Part shown: positions 30,245 to 41,100 of the stretch, in pieces | Layout of the letters: each line of letters begins with the position of its first letter | Numbering within the stretch: the stretch's first letter is position 1 | Assembly: GCF_000193735.1 (NCBI RefSeq) | Contig: NZ_AEPF01000108.1 | Span: 1-64,000, forward strand | Source of the DNA: Neisseria sicca 4320 | GTDB taxonomy: Bacteria; Pseudomonadota; Gammaproteobacteria; Burkholderiales; Neisseriaceae | DNA length: 64,000 bases | Reading direction: 5' to 3' | Notes under the pieces: generated by a model | Told to the model about the DNA's origin: nothing | Databases searched by the model: none | What the model saw: only the letters and a program-made list of their open reading frames with translations | Program-made: the position numbers and the translations under genes

Positions 30245-31189
30245 ATGACCGACATCACCCCCTTCGCCAACCGCATGGGCAAAAACATCAAACATCTCAT
30301 GAAATGGGCGAAACGCAACGGCATCGAAGCCTGGCGCATTTACGACCGCGACATCCCCCAATTCCCCTTCGCCGTCGATGTTTACGGCGACCAAATCCAC
30401 CTTCAGGAATACGATACCGGCTGGCTGATGCAGCCCGAAGAATACGAAGCGTGGCTTGCCGAAGTCTTGGAAGCCGTCGCCTTCGTTACCGGTTTTGCGC
30501 CCGATCAAATCCACCTCAAACGCCGCGAACGCCAAAAAGGTTTGCAGCAGTACGAGAAAACCGGCAAAACCGGCGACGATTTCGTCATCACCGAAAACGG
30601 CCGCAAGTTTTGGGTCAACCTTGACAAATACCTCGACACCGGCCTCTTTCTCGACCACCGCAACACGCGCAAAAAAGTCGGCGAAACCGCAGCGGGCAAA
30701 CGCTTCCTCAACCTGTTTTCCTACACCGGCAGCTTTACCGTCTATGCCGCCACCGGCGGCGCAGCGTCCAGCGAAACCGTCGATTTGTCAAACACTTATC
30801 TCGATTGGGCAAAACGCAATTTCGAACTCAACGGCATCAGCCCCGAACAACACCAAATCGTCCGCGCCGACGTGTTCCAATACCTGCAAAACGCCTCTGC
30901 CGAAGGCAAACAGTTCGACCTCATCGTCATGGATCCACCCAGCTTCTCCAACAGCAAAAAGATGCTCGACATCCTAGACATCCAGCGCGACCACAAAAAA
31001 TTAATTGACGGCACGATGAACCTGCTCGCCTCAGACGGCATTTTGTACTTCTCCAACAACTTGCGCAGCTTCGTCTTGGACGACTCGGTATCAGAACAAT
31101 ACGCCGTCAAAGACATTTCCAAACAATCCGTTCCCGACGATTTCCGCAACAAGAAAATCCATCAGTGTTGGGAAATCCGGCATAAATAA
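30245..31189 (+). CDS. 23S rRNA methyltransferase, RlmK/RlmI type
   Basis: A 314-residue class I methyltransferase resembling the C-terminal (RlmK) half of E. coli RlmKL, which makes m7G2069 in 23S rRNA. An RNA-binding-like N-terminal part is followed by FLNLFSYTGSFTVYAATGG (about 155-173), SAM motif I, then NTYLDWAKRNFELNG and the catalytic-region motif IVMDPPSFSNSKKM. No THUMP domain is present. The exact nucleotide is inferred from family. An uptake sequence (GGCCGTCTGAAA) immediately precedes the ATG, where a ribosome binding site would be expected. Confidence 0.85.
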   Translation: MTDITPFANRMGKNIKHLMKWAKRNGIEAWRIYDRDIPQFPFAVDVYGDQIHLQEYDTGWLMQPEEYEAWLAEVLEAVAFVTGFAPDQIHLKRRERQKGLQQYEKTGKTGDDFVITENGRKFWVNLDKYLDTGLFLDHRNTRKKVGETAAGKRFLNLFSYTGSFTVYAATGGAASSETVDLSNTYLDWAKRNFELNGISPEQHQIVRADVFQYLQNASAEGKQFDLIVMDPPSFSNSKKMLDILDIQRDHKKLIDGTMNLLASDGILYFSNNLRSFVLDDSVSEQYAVKDISKQSVPDDFRNKKIHQCWEIRHK

Positions 31190-31226
31190 CCGCCCTCTTC
31201 TAATTATTTTGAACTGATTACACACC

Positions 31227-31505
31227 ATGTCCAAACCGCTTATCATTCGCTGGCTCGTCGTCTGCCTGATACCCTTGGCGACGCTTGCCGTTTTTGCCGT
31301 CAATCCGCCTGAAGACGCGGCGCAACACTTAATCAACGGCATTATCCTTGCCTGCGAAGCGACGTTTCTCTTCAAATTCATCCTCTTCGAAACCATCAAG
31401 CATCATCTTAAGCAAGAGTTTGATTTGAAACGTCAAACCATGTTGCTGTTTATTCCGATCGTTTTGCTGATTGTGTATTTGTTCCACTATTTCGGCGCGT
31501 TTTAG
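31227..31505 (+). CDS. Small membrane protein of unknown function
   Basis: A 92-residue protein with three likely membrane segments: IIRWLVVCLIPLATLAVFAV, LINGIILACEATFLFKFILF and MLLFIPIVLLIVYLFHYFGA. It follows the methyltransferase by 37 bases and is followed by an uptake-sequence terminator, so it may be co-transcribed with it. No family recognised. Confidence 0.7.
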   Translation: MSKPLIIRWLVVCLIPLATLAVFAVNPPEDAAQHLINGIILACEATFLFKFILFETIKHHLKQEFDLKRQTMLLFIPIVLLIVYLFHYFGAF

Positions 31506-31511
31506 TTTTGA

Positions 31512-31545
31512 AAAGGTCGTCTGAAACCGATTTCAGACGACCTCA
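31512..31545. terminator. Inverted uptake-sequence terminator before earP
   Basis: Compact hairpin of two uptake sequences ending 9 bases before the earP start codon. It may both end the upstream unit and sit in the earP leader. Confidence 0.7.
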
Positions 31546-31553
31546 AGTCTTTT

Positions 31554-32705
31554 ATGAATACACACGCTTTTCCTGTTTGTTGGATTTTTTGCAACCTCAT
31601 CGACAATTTCGGCGACATCGGCGTTTCCCTGCGGCTTGCCCGTGTTTTGCATCGTGAACTCGGTTGGCAGGTGCATTTGTGGACGGACGATGTGTCCGCC
31701 TTGCGTGCGCTTTGCCCGGATTTGCCTGATGTTCCCTGTGTTCATCAGGATATTCATGTCCGCACTTGGCGTTCCGATGCGGCAGACATCGATGCTGCCC
31801 CTGTTCCCGATATCGTCATCGAAACTTTCGCCTGCGACCTGCCTGAAAATGTCTTGAACGTTATCCGCCAGCACAAACCGCTTTGGCTGAATTGGGAGTA
31901 TTTGAGCGCGGAAGAAAGCAATGAGAGGCTGCATCTGATGCCTTCGCCGCAGGAGGGTGTTCAAAAATATTTTTGGTTTATGGGATTTAGCGAAAAAAGC
32001 GGCGGGCTGATACGCGAGCGGGATTATCGCGACGCCGTCCATTTCGATACCGAAGCCCTGCGTCAGCGGCTGATGCTTCCTGAAAAAAATGCCCCCGAAT
32101 GGCTGCTTTTCGGCTATCGGAGCGATGTTTGGGCGAAATGGCTGGACATGTGGCAACAGGCAGGCAGCCCGCTGACCCTGTTGCTGGCGGGTACGCAAAT
32201 TATTGACAGCCTTAAACAAAGCGGCGTTATTCCGCAAGATGCTCTGCAAAACGACGGCGATGTTTTTCAGACGACCTCAATCCGTCTCGTCAAAATCCCT
32301 TTCGTGCCGCAACAGGATTTCGACCAACTGCTGCACCTTGCCGACTGCGCCGTGATACGCGGCGAAGACAGTTTCGTCCGCGCCCAGCTTGCCGGCAAAC
32401 CCTTTTTTTGGCACATCTACCCGCAAGACGAGCATGTCCATCTCGACAAACTCCACGCCTTTTGGGATAAGGCACACGGCTTCTACACGCCCGAAACCGC
32501 CTCGGCACACCGCCGCCTTTCAGACGACCTCAACGGCAAAGAGGCATTATCCGCCACGCAGCGCCTAGAATGTTGGCAAATCCTGCAACAACACCAAAAC
32601 GACTGGCGGCAAGGTGCGGAGGACTGGAGCCGTTATCTTTCCGAGCAGCCTTCCGCCCCCGAAAAACTCGCCGCCTTTATTTCAAAGCTTAAAAAAATAC
32701 GCTAA
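31554..32705 (+). CDS. earP: EF-P arginine rhamnosyltransferase EarP
   Basis: Transfers rhamnose from dTDP-L-rhamnose to an arginine of elongation factor P. The 383-residue GT-B fold protein has the N-terminal motif [18 protein letters not shown], containing the aspartates needed for catalysis, and the sugar-nucleotide region [20 protein letters not shown]. Its position directly upstream of efp (40 bases) is diagnostic. In-frame uptake sequences encode FQTTSIRL and LSDDLNG. There is no clear ribosome binding site in front of the ATG, because the preceding uptake-sequence hairpin occupies that space. Confidence 0.95.
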   Translation: MNTHAFPVCWIFCNLIDNFGDIGVSLRLARVLHRELGWQVHLWTDDVSALRALCPDLPDVPCVHQDIHVRTWRSDAADIDAAPVPDIVIETFACDLPENVLNVIRQHKPLWLNWEYLSAEESNERLHLMPSPQEGVQKYFWFMGFSEKSGGLIRERDYRDAVHFDTEALRQRLMLPEKNAPEWLLFGYRSDVWAKWLDMWQQAGSPLTLLLAGTQIIDSLKQSGVIPQDALQNDGDVFQTTSIRLVKIPFVPQQDFDQLLHLADCAVIRGEDSFVRAQLAGKPFFWHIYPQDEHVHLDKLHAFWDKAHGFYTPETASAHRRLSDDLNGKEALSATQRLECWQILQQHQNDWRQGAEDWSRYLSEQPSAPEKLAAFISKLKKIR

Positions 32706-32745
32706 AATAGCGCGTTTATTTACAACCGATTTGATTGGACAATAC

Positions 32746-33306
32746 ATGAAAACAGCACAAGAACTGCGCGCCGGCAACGTATTCATGGTCGGCAACGATC
32801 CTATGGTCGTTCAAAAAACCGAATACATCAAAGGCGGTCGCTCTTCCGCCAAAGTCAGCATGAAACTGAAAAACCTGCTGACCGGTGCCGCTTCCGAAAC
32901 CATTTACAAAGCCGACGACAAATTCGACGTCGTCATCCTGTCCCGCAAAAACTGTACTTACAGCTACTTTGCCGACCCTATGTACGTCTTCATGGACGAA
33001 GAATTCAACCAATACGAAATCGAAGCCGACAACATCGGCGACGCGTTGAAATTCATCGTTGACGGTATGGAAGACCAATGCGAAGTAACCTTCTACGAAG
33101 GTAACCCTATTTCTGTCGAGCTGCCCACCATCATCGTACGCGAAGTCGAATACACCGAGCCTGCCGTTAAAGGCGACACTTCCGGCAAAGTGATGAAAAC
33201 CGCGCGTCTGGTCGGCGGCACTGAAATCCAAGTGATGTCTTACATCGAAAACGGCGACAAAGTCGAAATCGATACCCGTACCGGCGAATTCCGCAAACGC
33301 GCTTAA
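32746..33306 (+). CDS. efp: Translation elongation factor P
   Basis: Relieves ribosome stalling at polyproline. The 186-residue protein has the three-domain EF-P fold; counting from the ATG at 32746, the loop [10 protein letters not shown] places arginine at position 32, the residue rhamnosylated by EarP in this class. The frame is open from 32614, within earP, but [11 protein letters not shown] is the family start. Other hallmarks are [12 protein letters not shown] and the C-terminal [12 protein letters not shown]. Confidence 0.97.
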   Translation: MKTAQELRAGNVFMVGNDPMVVQKTEYIKGGRSSAKVSMKLKNLLTGAASETIYKADDKFDVVILSRKNCTYSYFADPMYVFMDEEFNQYEIEADNIGDALKFIVDGMEDQCEVTFYEGNPISVELPTIIVREVEYTEPAVKGDTSGKVMKTARLVGGTEIQVMSYIENGDKVEIDTRTGEFRKRA

Positions 33307-33326
33307 GCATCGTTTGCAATCCAAGA

Positions 33327-33363
33327 CAAAAGGTCGTCTGAAAAGTTTCAGACGACCTTTTGT
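33327..33363. terminator. Inverted uptake-sequence terminator after efp
   Basis: ACAAAAGGTCGTCTGAAA and its inverse, ending in TTTTGT, 20 bases after the efp stop. Confidence 0.8.
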
Positions 33364-33487
33364 CTATTTTACAACCATCGTTCTGCAAGTTGCCCGGATT
33401 TGCCGCATTGCCCCGCAAAACGCCCTGTCCAAGCCGTTTTTATGCTAAAATTCGAGCTAATTTTTGCCATACGAAATAAAGAAAACC

Positions 33488-36253
33488 ATGACCGACGCAA
33501 CTATCCGCAACGACCATAAATTCGCACTCGAAACCCTGCCCGTCAGCCTTGAAGACGAAATGCGCAAAAGCTATCTCGATTACGCCATGAGCGTGATTGT
33601 CGGCCGCGCGCTGCCCGATGTGCGCGACGGTTTGAAGCCGGTGCACCGCCGCGTGCTTTACGCCATGCACGAGCTGAAAAACAACTGGAATGCCGCCTAC
33701 AAAAAATCGGCGCGTATCGTCGGCGACGTCATCGGTAAATACCATCCGCACGGCGATTCCGCGGTTTACGACACCATCGTGCGCATGGCGCAGGATTTTT
33801 CGATGCGCTACGTCTTAATCGACGGTCAGGGCAACTTCGGTTCGGTTGACGGCGACGGCGCCGCGGCGATGCGTTATACCGAAATCCGCATGGCGAAAAT
33901 CGCCCACGAAATGCTGGCGGACATCGAAGAAGAAACCGTTAATTTCGGTCCGAACTACGACGGCAGCGAACACGAGCCGCTGGTGTTGCCGACCCGCTTC
34001 CCCGCGCTTTTGGTCAACGGTTCGTCCGGTATTGCCGTCGGTATGGCGACCAACATCCCGCCGCACAATCTCACCGACACCATCAACGCCTGTCTGCGTC
34101 TTTTGGACGAACCCGAAACCGAAATCTACGAATTGATCAACATCCTTCAAGCACCCGATTTCCCAACCGGCGCAACCATCTACGGCTTGAGCGGCGTGCG
34201 CGAAGGCTATAAAACCGGCCGCGGCCGCGTCGTTATGCGCGGTAAAACCCATATCGAACCCATAGGCAAAAACGGCGAACGCGAAGCCATCATCATCGAT
34301 GAAATCCCGTATCAGGTGAACAAAGCCAAGCTGGTGGAAAAAATCGGCGAGTTGGTGCGCGAAAAAACGTTGGAAGGCGTATCCGACCTGCGCGACGAAT
34401 CCGACAAATCCGGTATGCGCGTCGTTATCGAATTGAAACGTAATGAAAACGCCGAAGTCGTTTTAAACCAACTCTACAAACTCACCCAGCTTCAAGACAG
34501 CTTCGGCATCAACATGGTCGCCTTGGTTGACGGTCAGCCGCGCCTGTTGAACCTGAAACAGATTTTGGCGGAATTCCTGCGTCACCGTCGCGAAGTCGTT
34601 ACCCGCCGCACCCTGTTCCGTCTGAAAAAAGCGCGTCATGAGGGCCACATCGCCGAAGGTAAAGCCGTTGCTCTGTCCAATATCGACGAGATGATTCGGT
34701 TGATTAAAGAATCCGCCGACGCGCCTGAAGCCAAAGAAAAACTGCTGTCCCGCCCATGGCGCAGCGGTTTGGTTGAAGACATGTTGAGCCGTACCGACCT
34801 CGACCTGAGCATGGCGCGCCCCGAAGGTCTGCCCGCCAACCTCGGCTTGCAGGAACAAGGCTATTATCTGAGCGAAATCCAGGCTGACGCCATCCTGCGC
34901 ATGAGCCTGCGCAACCTGACCGGTCTCGACCAAGAAGAAATCGTCGGCGACTACAAAAACATCATGGCAAAAATCATCGACTTTTTGGACATTTTGGCGA
35001 AGCCGGAACGCATCACCCAAATCATCCGCGAAGAATTGGAAGAAACCAAAACCAATTTCGGCGACGAGCGCCGCAGCGAGATCAACCCGTTCGGCGGCGA
35101 CATTGCCGATGAAGACCTGATTCCTCAACGCGAAATGGTCGTTACCCTGACTCACGGCGGCTATATCAAAACCCAGCCGACCACCGACTATCAGGCTCAG
35201 CGTCGCGGCGGACGCGGCAAACAGGCGGCGGCGACCAAAGACGAAGACTTTATCGAAACCTTGTTCGTTGCGAATACGCATGACTATTTGATGTGTTTCA
35301 CCAACCTCGGCAAGTGCCACTGGATTAAGGTTTACAAACTGCCCGAAGGCGGACGCAACAGCCGCGGCCGCCCGATTAACAACGTCATCCAGTTGGAAGA
35401 AGGCGAAAAAGTCAGCGCCATCCTCGCTGTGCGCGAGTTCCCCGAAGACCAATACGTCTTCTTCGCCACCGCGCAAGGCATGGTGAAAAAAGTCCAGCTT
35501 TCCGCCTTCAAAAACGTCCGCAGCCAAGGCATCAAAGCCATCGCGCTCAAAGAAGGCGACTACCTCGTCGGCGCCGCCCAAACCGGCGGCTCGGACGACA
35601 TCATGCTGTTCTCCAACTTGGGCAAAGCCATCCGTTTCAACGAATACTGGGAAAAATCCGGTAACGACGAAGCAGAAGATGCCGACATCGAAACCGAGAT
35701 TTCAGACGACCTCGAAGACGAAACCGCAGACAACGAAAACACCCTGCCAAGCGGCAAACACGGTGTCCGTCCGTCCGGTCGCGGCAGCGGCGGCCTGCGC
35801 GGTATGCGCCTGCCTGCCGACGGCAAAATCGTCAGCCTGATTACCTTTGCCCCCGAAGCCGCGCAAAGCGATTTGCAAGTGCTGACCGCCACCGCCAACG
35901 GCTACGGCAAACGTACCCCGATTGCCGATTACAGCCGCAAAAACAAAGGCGGACAAGGCAATATCGCCATCAATACCGGCGAGCGCAACGGCGATTTGGT
36001 CGCTGCAACTTTGGTTAGCGAAACCGACGACCTGATGCTGATTACCAGCGGCGGTGTCCTCATCCGCACCAAAGTCGAACAAATCCGCGAAACCGGCCGC
36101 GCCGCAGCAGGCGTGCGCCTGATTAATCTGGACGAAGGCGAGCAACTGGTCAGCCTCGAGCGGGTAGCGGAAGAGCCGGAAGACGCGTCAGCTTCAGGTG
36201 AAGAAAACACTACCGAGTCAAACGTAACGACAGAAGACAATACACCGCAATAA
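33488..36253 (+). CDS. gyrA: DNA gyrase subunit A
   Basis: The breakage-reunion subunit of gyrase, 921 residues. From the ATG at 33488 (MTDATIRN) the quinolone region reads [20 protein letters not shown] with Ser91 and Asp95, the sensitive residues in gonococcal numbering. The active-site tyrosine is about residue 130 in [11 protein letters not shown]. The C-terminal wrapping domain has the gyrase box QRRGGRG. An acidic insert near residue 730-760 contains EISDDLED, which is an in-frame uptake sequence, followed by a Gly/Arg stretch GRGSGGLRG. The C-terminal tail is acidic and Ser/Thr-rich. Confidence 0.97.
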   Translation: MTDATIRNDHKFALETLPVSLEDEMRKSYLDYAMSVIVGRALPDVRDGLKPVHRRVLYAMHELKNNWNAAYKKSARIVGDVIGKYHPHGDSAVYDTIVRMAQDFSMRYVLIDGQGNFGSVDGDGAAAMRYTEIRMAKIAHEMLADIEEETVNFGPNYDGSEHEPLVLPTRFPALLVNGSSGIAVGMATNIPPHNLTDTINACLRLLDEPETEIYELINILQAPDFPTGATIYGLSGVREGYKTGRGRVVMRGKTHIEPIGKNGEREAIIIDEIPYQVNKAKLVEKIGELVREKTLEGVSDLRDESDKSGMRVVIELKRNENAEVVLNQLYKLTQLQDSFGINMVALVDGQPRLLNLKQILAEFLRHRREVVTRRTLFRLKKARHEGHIAEGKAVALSNIDEMIRLIKESADAPEAKEKLLSRPWRSGLVEDMLSRTDLDLSMARPEGLPANLGLQEQGYYLSEIQADAILRMSLRNLTGLDQEEIVGDYKNIMAKIIDFLDILAKPERITQIIREELEETKTNFGDERRSEINPFGGDIADEDLIPQREMVVTLTHGGYIKTQPTTDYQAQRRGGRGKQAAATKDEDFIETLFVANTHDYLMCFTNLGKCHWIKVYKLPEGGRNSRGRPINNVIQLEEGEKVSAILAVREFPEDQYVFFATAQGMVKKVQLSAFKNVRSQGIKAIALKEGDYLVGAAQTGGSDDIMLFSNLGKAIRFNEYWEKSGNDEAEDADIETEISDDLEDETADNENTLPSGKHGVRPSGRGSGGLRGMRLPADGKIVSLITFAPEAAQSDLQVLTATANGYGKRTPIADYSRKNKGGQGNIAINTGERNGDLVAATLVSETDDLMLITSGGVLIRTKVEQIRETGRAAAGVRLINLDEGEQLVSLERVAEEPEDASASGEENTTESNVTTEDNTPQ

Positions 36254-36263
36254 AGCAAGAAAC

Positions 36264-36304
36264 AGGCCGTCTGAAAAACAATCTACGTTTTTTCAGACGG
36301 CCTC
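36264..36304. terminator. Inverted uptake-sequence terminator, AGGCCGTCTGAA dialect
   Basis: Both arms use the AGGCCGTCTGAA form instead of the AGGTCGTCTGAA form that dominates the window. Stem followed by T residues. Confidence 0.8.
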
Positions 36305-36341
36305 TATTTATCAACGTTTAAATCACTACAAGGATATTCAT

Positions 36342-37640
36342 ATGAAACGGGAAACTATCGCCCTACACGCAGGCTATCAATCCGAACCGACCACCAAATC
36401 CGCTGCCGTCCCGATTTACCAAACCACTTCCTACACTTTCGACAACACGCAGCATGGCGCAGACCTGTTTAACCTTGACGTTGCGGGCAATATCTACACC
36501 CGCATCATGAATCCGACCACCGCCGTTTTAGAAGAGCGTGTCGCCCGTTTGGAAGGAGGTATTGCCGCATTGGCTGTTGCCAGCGGTATGGCGGCGATTA
36601 CCTATGCCGTTCAAACATTGGTTGAAGCAGGCGACAACATCATCGCAACCAAAACCCTCTACGGCGGCACATACAATTTCTTTGCCCACAGCCTGCCGCG
36701 CCAAGGCATAGAAGTGCGCTTTATCGATCCTGCCAAACCCGAAGAAATCGCCGCCAATACCGACAGCCGAACCAAACTGGTGTATTGCGAATCCATCGGC
36801 AATCCCGCCATCAATGTCGTCGATATTCAGGCATTTGCCCAAGCCGCACACGCTCAAGGGCTGCCACTGATGGTGGACAACACCGTCGCTACACCCACGC
36901 TGTTCCGCCCTATCGAACACGGTGCCGACATCGTTATCCAATCCTTGACTAAATACATCGGCGGCCACGGCACAACGATTGGCGGTGCCATTATCGACGG
37001 CGGCAAATTCCAATGGGCAGGTAATCCGCGTTTTGACCGAACCTTCAACCAGCCGGACCCGTCCTACCACGGAGTAAACTACTGCGAGCATTTTGGTGCG
37101 GCCGCCTACATTGCCCGTGCCCGCGTCGTCCCGCTGCGCAATACCGGTGCCGCCCTATCGCCGCACAGCGCGTTTTTACTGCTGCAAGGTTTGGAAACCC
37201 TCGCCCTACGCATGGAGCGTCATTGTGAAAACGCCTTGAAAGTAGCCGAATTCTTAAAGAAACACCCGCAGGTCGAATGGGTAAACTATCCCGCCTTGCC
37301 TGACAGCCCGTACAAAAACTTAATCGACCGCTACTACGGCGGCAAAGCCTCCGGTTTGCTGAGTTTCGGCATTAAAGGCGGACGCGAAGCGGGTGCAAAA
37401 TTCATCGACGCACTGCAACTCTTCCTGCGCTTGGTAAATATCGGCGATGCCAAATCGCTTGCCACCCATCCCGCCACCACTACCCACCGCCAGCTTGACG
37501 ATACCGAACTTGCCGCAGCGGGCGTCAGCCCCGATATGGTACGCCTGAGCGTGGGCATCGAGCATATCGATGATTTGCTTGCTGACTTGGCGCAGGCATT
37601 GGAAGCGGCACGGGTATGGGTAAATAACCACCGTAGTTAG
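36342..37640 (+). CDS. metY: O-acetylhomoserine sulfhydrylase MetY
   Basis: PLP enzyme that makes homocysteine from O-acetylhomoserine and sulfide, 432 residues. Visible: ALHAGYQSEPTTKSAAVPIY at the N terminus, YTRIMNPTTAVLEERVARLE, and the Schiff-base lysine in IQSLTKYIGGHGTTIGG (about residue 207). The longer length and the GHGTT motif separate it from cystathionine synthases and lyases. It uses the product of metX, which lies 25 kb away. A ribosome binding site AAGGATATTC precedes the ATG. Confidence 0.93.
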   Translation: MKRETIALHAGYQSEPTTKSAAVPIYQTTSYTFDNTQHGADLFNLDVAGNIYTRIMNPTTAVLEERVARLEGGIAALAVASGMAAITYAVQTLVEAGDNIIATKTLYGGTYNFFAHSLPRQGIEVRFIDPAKPEEIAANTDSRTKLVYCESIGNPAINVVDIQAFAQAAHAQGLPLMVDNTVATPTLFRPIEHGADIVIQSLTKYIGGHGTTIGGAIIDGGKFQWAGNPRFDRTFNQPDPSYHGVNYCEHFGAAAYIARARVVPLRNTGAALSPHSAFLLLQGLETLALRMERHCENALKVAEFLKKHPQVEWVNYPALPDSPYKNLIDRYYGGKASGLLSFGIKGGREAGAKFIDALQLFLRLVNIGDAKSLATHPATTTHRQLDDTELAAAGVSPDMVRLSVGIEHIDDLLADLAQALEAARVWVNNHRS

Positions 37641-37659
37641 ATGAAAAAGCCTCCGCTTA

Positions 37660-37721
37660 AAAAGGTCGTCTGAAAATCATTTCTCCGTTTAGGAAAATAG
37701 CTGTCTTCAGACGACCTTTTT
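37660..37721. terminator. Inverted uptake-sequence terminator after metY
   Basis: Two uptake sequences in inverted orientation about 33 bases apart, followed by seven T residues. Confidence 0.7.
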
Positions 37722-37777
37722 TTCAATTCCAATGTTATGCTCCAATACCAAGCATTTTGGTATCCCTATACACAGAA

Positions 37778-37933
37778 TATAGTGGATTAACAAAAATCAG
37801 GACAAGGTGACGAAGCCGCAGACAGTACAGATAGCACGGAACCGATTCACTTGGTGCTTCAGCCCCTTAGAGAATCGTTCTCTTTGAGCTAAGGTGAGGC
37901 AACGCCGTACTGGTTTAAAGTTAATCCACTATA
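37778..37933. repeat. Full-length Correia repeat enclosed element, 156 bp
   Basis: TATAGTGGATTA at one end and TAATCCACTATA at the other enclose the full-length internal sequence, including GACAAGGTGACGAAGCCGCA and the central block AGAGAATCGTTCTCTTTGAG that the 107 bp copies lack. It lies 187 bases upstream of recB and could affect its transcription. Confidence 0.92.
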
Positions 37934-38119
37934 AAATTACCTGATGGTTAGACAGAACAATATTGTCCGTCTCGGCAAGCCGGAAAACAAATCCAACAAC
38001 GCTTCGACAATAGCGAAAAATATAGCCGATTTAAACGGTGAAGATTGGGAACCAATCTGAAGCGCAAGAGCAAAATTATCTCCGTATCCTGTTATTCCTT
38101 AACTCATCCTCCTTTTATC

Positions 38120-41100
38120 ATGCCTGCCAACGCCTCCATTCCCGCTTTCGATCCTTTAAGCATCCCCATATCAGGTACCAATCTGATTGAAGCCTCTGCC
38201 GGTACGGGCAAAACCTACGGCATTGCAGCTTTGTTCACGCGTTTGGTCGTGCTTGCGCAGATGCCGGTTGAAAGCATTTTGACCGTTACTTTTACCAAAG
38301 CGGCGACGGCGGAATTAAAAACCCGTTTGCGCGCGCGTTTGGACGAAGTGTTGCAGGCTTTAGAAAGCGTGGAGGATACGGACAATCTTTCAGACGACCT
38401 TGAAACATACTGCCGAGATAATCATCCGGGCGATGTGTTTTTGACCGGCTTGCTCAAACAGGCGTTGGCTCAAGAAAGTCGGGCGCGGCTGATTGTCCGC
38501 CTCAAAGCCGCCATCGGACAATTCGACAACGCCGCGATTTATACCATTCACGGCTTCTGCCAACGCATTTTGCGCGATTATGCGTTTTTGTGCCGTGCGC
38601 CTATGGATGTCGAATTGACCGAAGACAACCGCGACCGCCTGCTGATTCCTGCCCAAGATTTTTGGCGCGACCGTATCGTCAATGATCCCGTTTTAGCGAA
38701 GCTGGTATTCCAACGCCGTCAAACGCCGCAAACCATGCTGGCGGCAATACAAAAGTTCGTCAGCCGTCCGTATTTGGTTTTCAGACGACCCGAAGCAGAT
38801 TTAGTCGCCGCGCAGGAAAACTTTCGGAAAACATGGGAAAAAGTACGTTCCAAACTGGACGCTTTGGAAGAAACATTCTGGCGCATCCGTCCGATATTAA
38901 ATGGGCAATCCTATCAAGAAAAAACATTCAAAACCGTCTTTCTCGAACTCCAATCCGCCGCCCAATCCGATGCCCTTCCTTCTTTTAGCAAAACGACGGC
39001 AGACAAGCTGCCCATGTTTGCCGTAGAAGCTTTAGAGTCCAAAGTCAAAAAAGGCAATACTCCTGACGCTGCAGCCTTTGCCGATTTGCAGATATTGGCG
39101 AATCTCGGCGCAGATTCGGCTGCCATTACGCAAGCCGAGGAAGAGACGCTTACCCTGCTCCATCTCGACCTGCTCGACCATCTTAATGCCAGTCTGAGCG
39201 AACAGAAAAAATCTAAGCGCGAACGCGGTTTCGACGATTTGCTGCTGGATGTTTACGATGCCCTGACCGACAACCCGCAAGCAGATTCATTGGCTCAGGC
39301 GGTTGCGCAAAACTGGCGCATCGCCTTGATTGACGAATTTCAAGACACCGACCCGCTGCAATATGAGATTTTCCGAAAAATCTTCATCAGCCAACACAAG
39401 CCCTTATTCCTAGTCGGCGACCCCAAGCAAGCCATTTACAGCTTTCGCGGCGCCGATATTTACGCCTATCTGCAAGCCGCAGCCGACGCGCAACACAGCT
39501 ACACGTTGGCAACCAATTACCGCAGCCATGCTAAGCTGATTAACGGCATAGGTGCATTGTTCCGCTGCAAAAACCGCCCTTTCGTCTTGGACGGCATAGA
39601 CTATACCGAAGTCGGCGCCGCACGTTCCGAAAGCCGGCTTTCACCGCCGCGTACCGCCATACAGATACGCTGGCTCAACGGCAAAGACGACGAAGTGCTC
39701 AACAAAGACATCTTACGCCGCCGCGCATCCGAATATTGCGCCGACGAAATCGCCCACACGCTCAACGAAGCTGCCGAAGGTCGTCTGAAATTCAAAGACA
39801 GACCGGTCGTTTCGGGCGACATTGCCGTCTTGGTTAGGACGTTTAACGAAGGCGTAATGGTGGCAAAAGCATTGAAAACGCGCGGCATACCAAGCGTTTT
39901 GCTCTCAAGGGAATCGGTTTTCACCACGCCCGAAGCCCTCGCCCTTGCCGCGCTGTTGGATTACTGGCTCAATCCCGGACAAATCGGCTCGTTGCGCTTC
40001 GTCTTATCCGGCACATTGTTCGGTTATGACGCGCAAGCCCTGTATCAACTCAACCGCAACGAAGCCGAATTATTAAACTGGATAAACACCGCCGCCGAAT
40101 CCGTCGCCATTTGGCGGAAAAGCGGGATTTATGCCGCGTTGCAATACTTCTCCTCGCTGCACGGCATCGAAACCGGACTGCTCGCACGCGGCGACGAACG
40201 CGGCCTCACCAATTTCCATCAGCTTTTAGAGTGTCTCTCCGAAGAAGAAGGACAAAGCCTCAGCCCCGCCGCCCTGCATCAATGGCTCAACGACCAAATC
40301 AGTCTGGCGCAAGACCGTTCCGTCGGCGAATCAGGGCTTCTACGGCTTGAAAGCGACGAAGCACTGGTCAAAATCGTCACCATGCATGCCTCCAAAGGTT
40401 TGCAATATCCTTTGGTCTATTGCCCTTTCGTTTGGGACGCGAAAGACATGAAGCCCGCCGATTGGCAAATCCTCCACACCGCCGACAACACCACTGAGCT
40501 GCTTGCCAAATCGCAACTCGACGATGAAGACCGCATCCACCTTGCCGACGAAGAAATGGCGGAACGCCTGCGCCTGCTTTACGTCGCGCTGACCCGCGCC
40601 GAAGAACAGCTCGTCCTCTATGCCGCCCATTGCGGCGATACCGCTGATTCCCCTTTCGCCTACCTGCTCGAAGGCAGCGCCGACAGCAATCGGGCGGATA
40701 CCCGCCAGGCCTATGACCAAGAACGCAAAGCAAACAAAGCCCTAGGCGAACTGCAAATGCTGAAAAACAACTGGCTGCGTTTCCTCAAAAATCAGCCCGA
40801 ACATACCGACTTCAGCTTTTCCGAAGAAGCCCCGCAACCCGCTGCCGCGCAAAACCGCCATCTTTCAGACGACCTCTATCAAGCCGCCGTTATCCCCGCC
40901 CGCGGATTTCAGTTCATCCGACATACCAGCTTTACCGGCCTCAGCCGCCAAGTCAAAACCCGAGACGACGAGCGCGAAGAATTACAACCCGCACTCGACC
41001 CCGCAGAAACCGCCGCCGACACAGAAAGGTCGTCTGAAACCGCCCTTCCCGTTTCAGACGACCTCCCAAATGCCGACATTTACCATTTCCCGCGCGGCGC

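Noticed and set aside
34463..35581. 372-codon frame antisense to gyrA
   Set aside because: Shadow of gyrA codon bias; low-complexity Phe/Val/Ala composition and no start signals.
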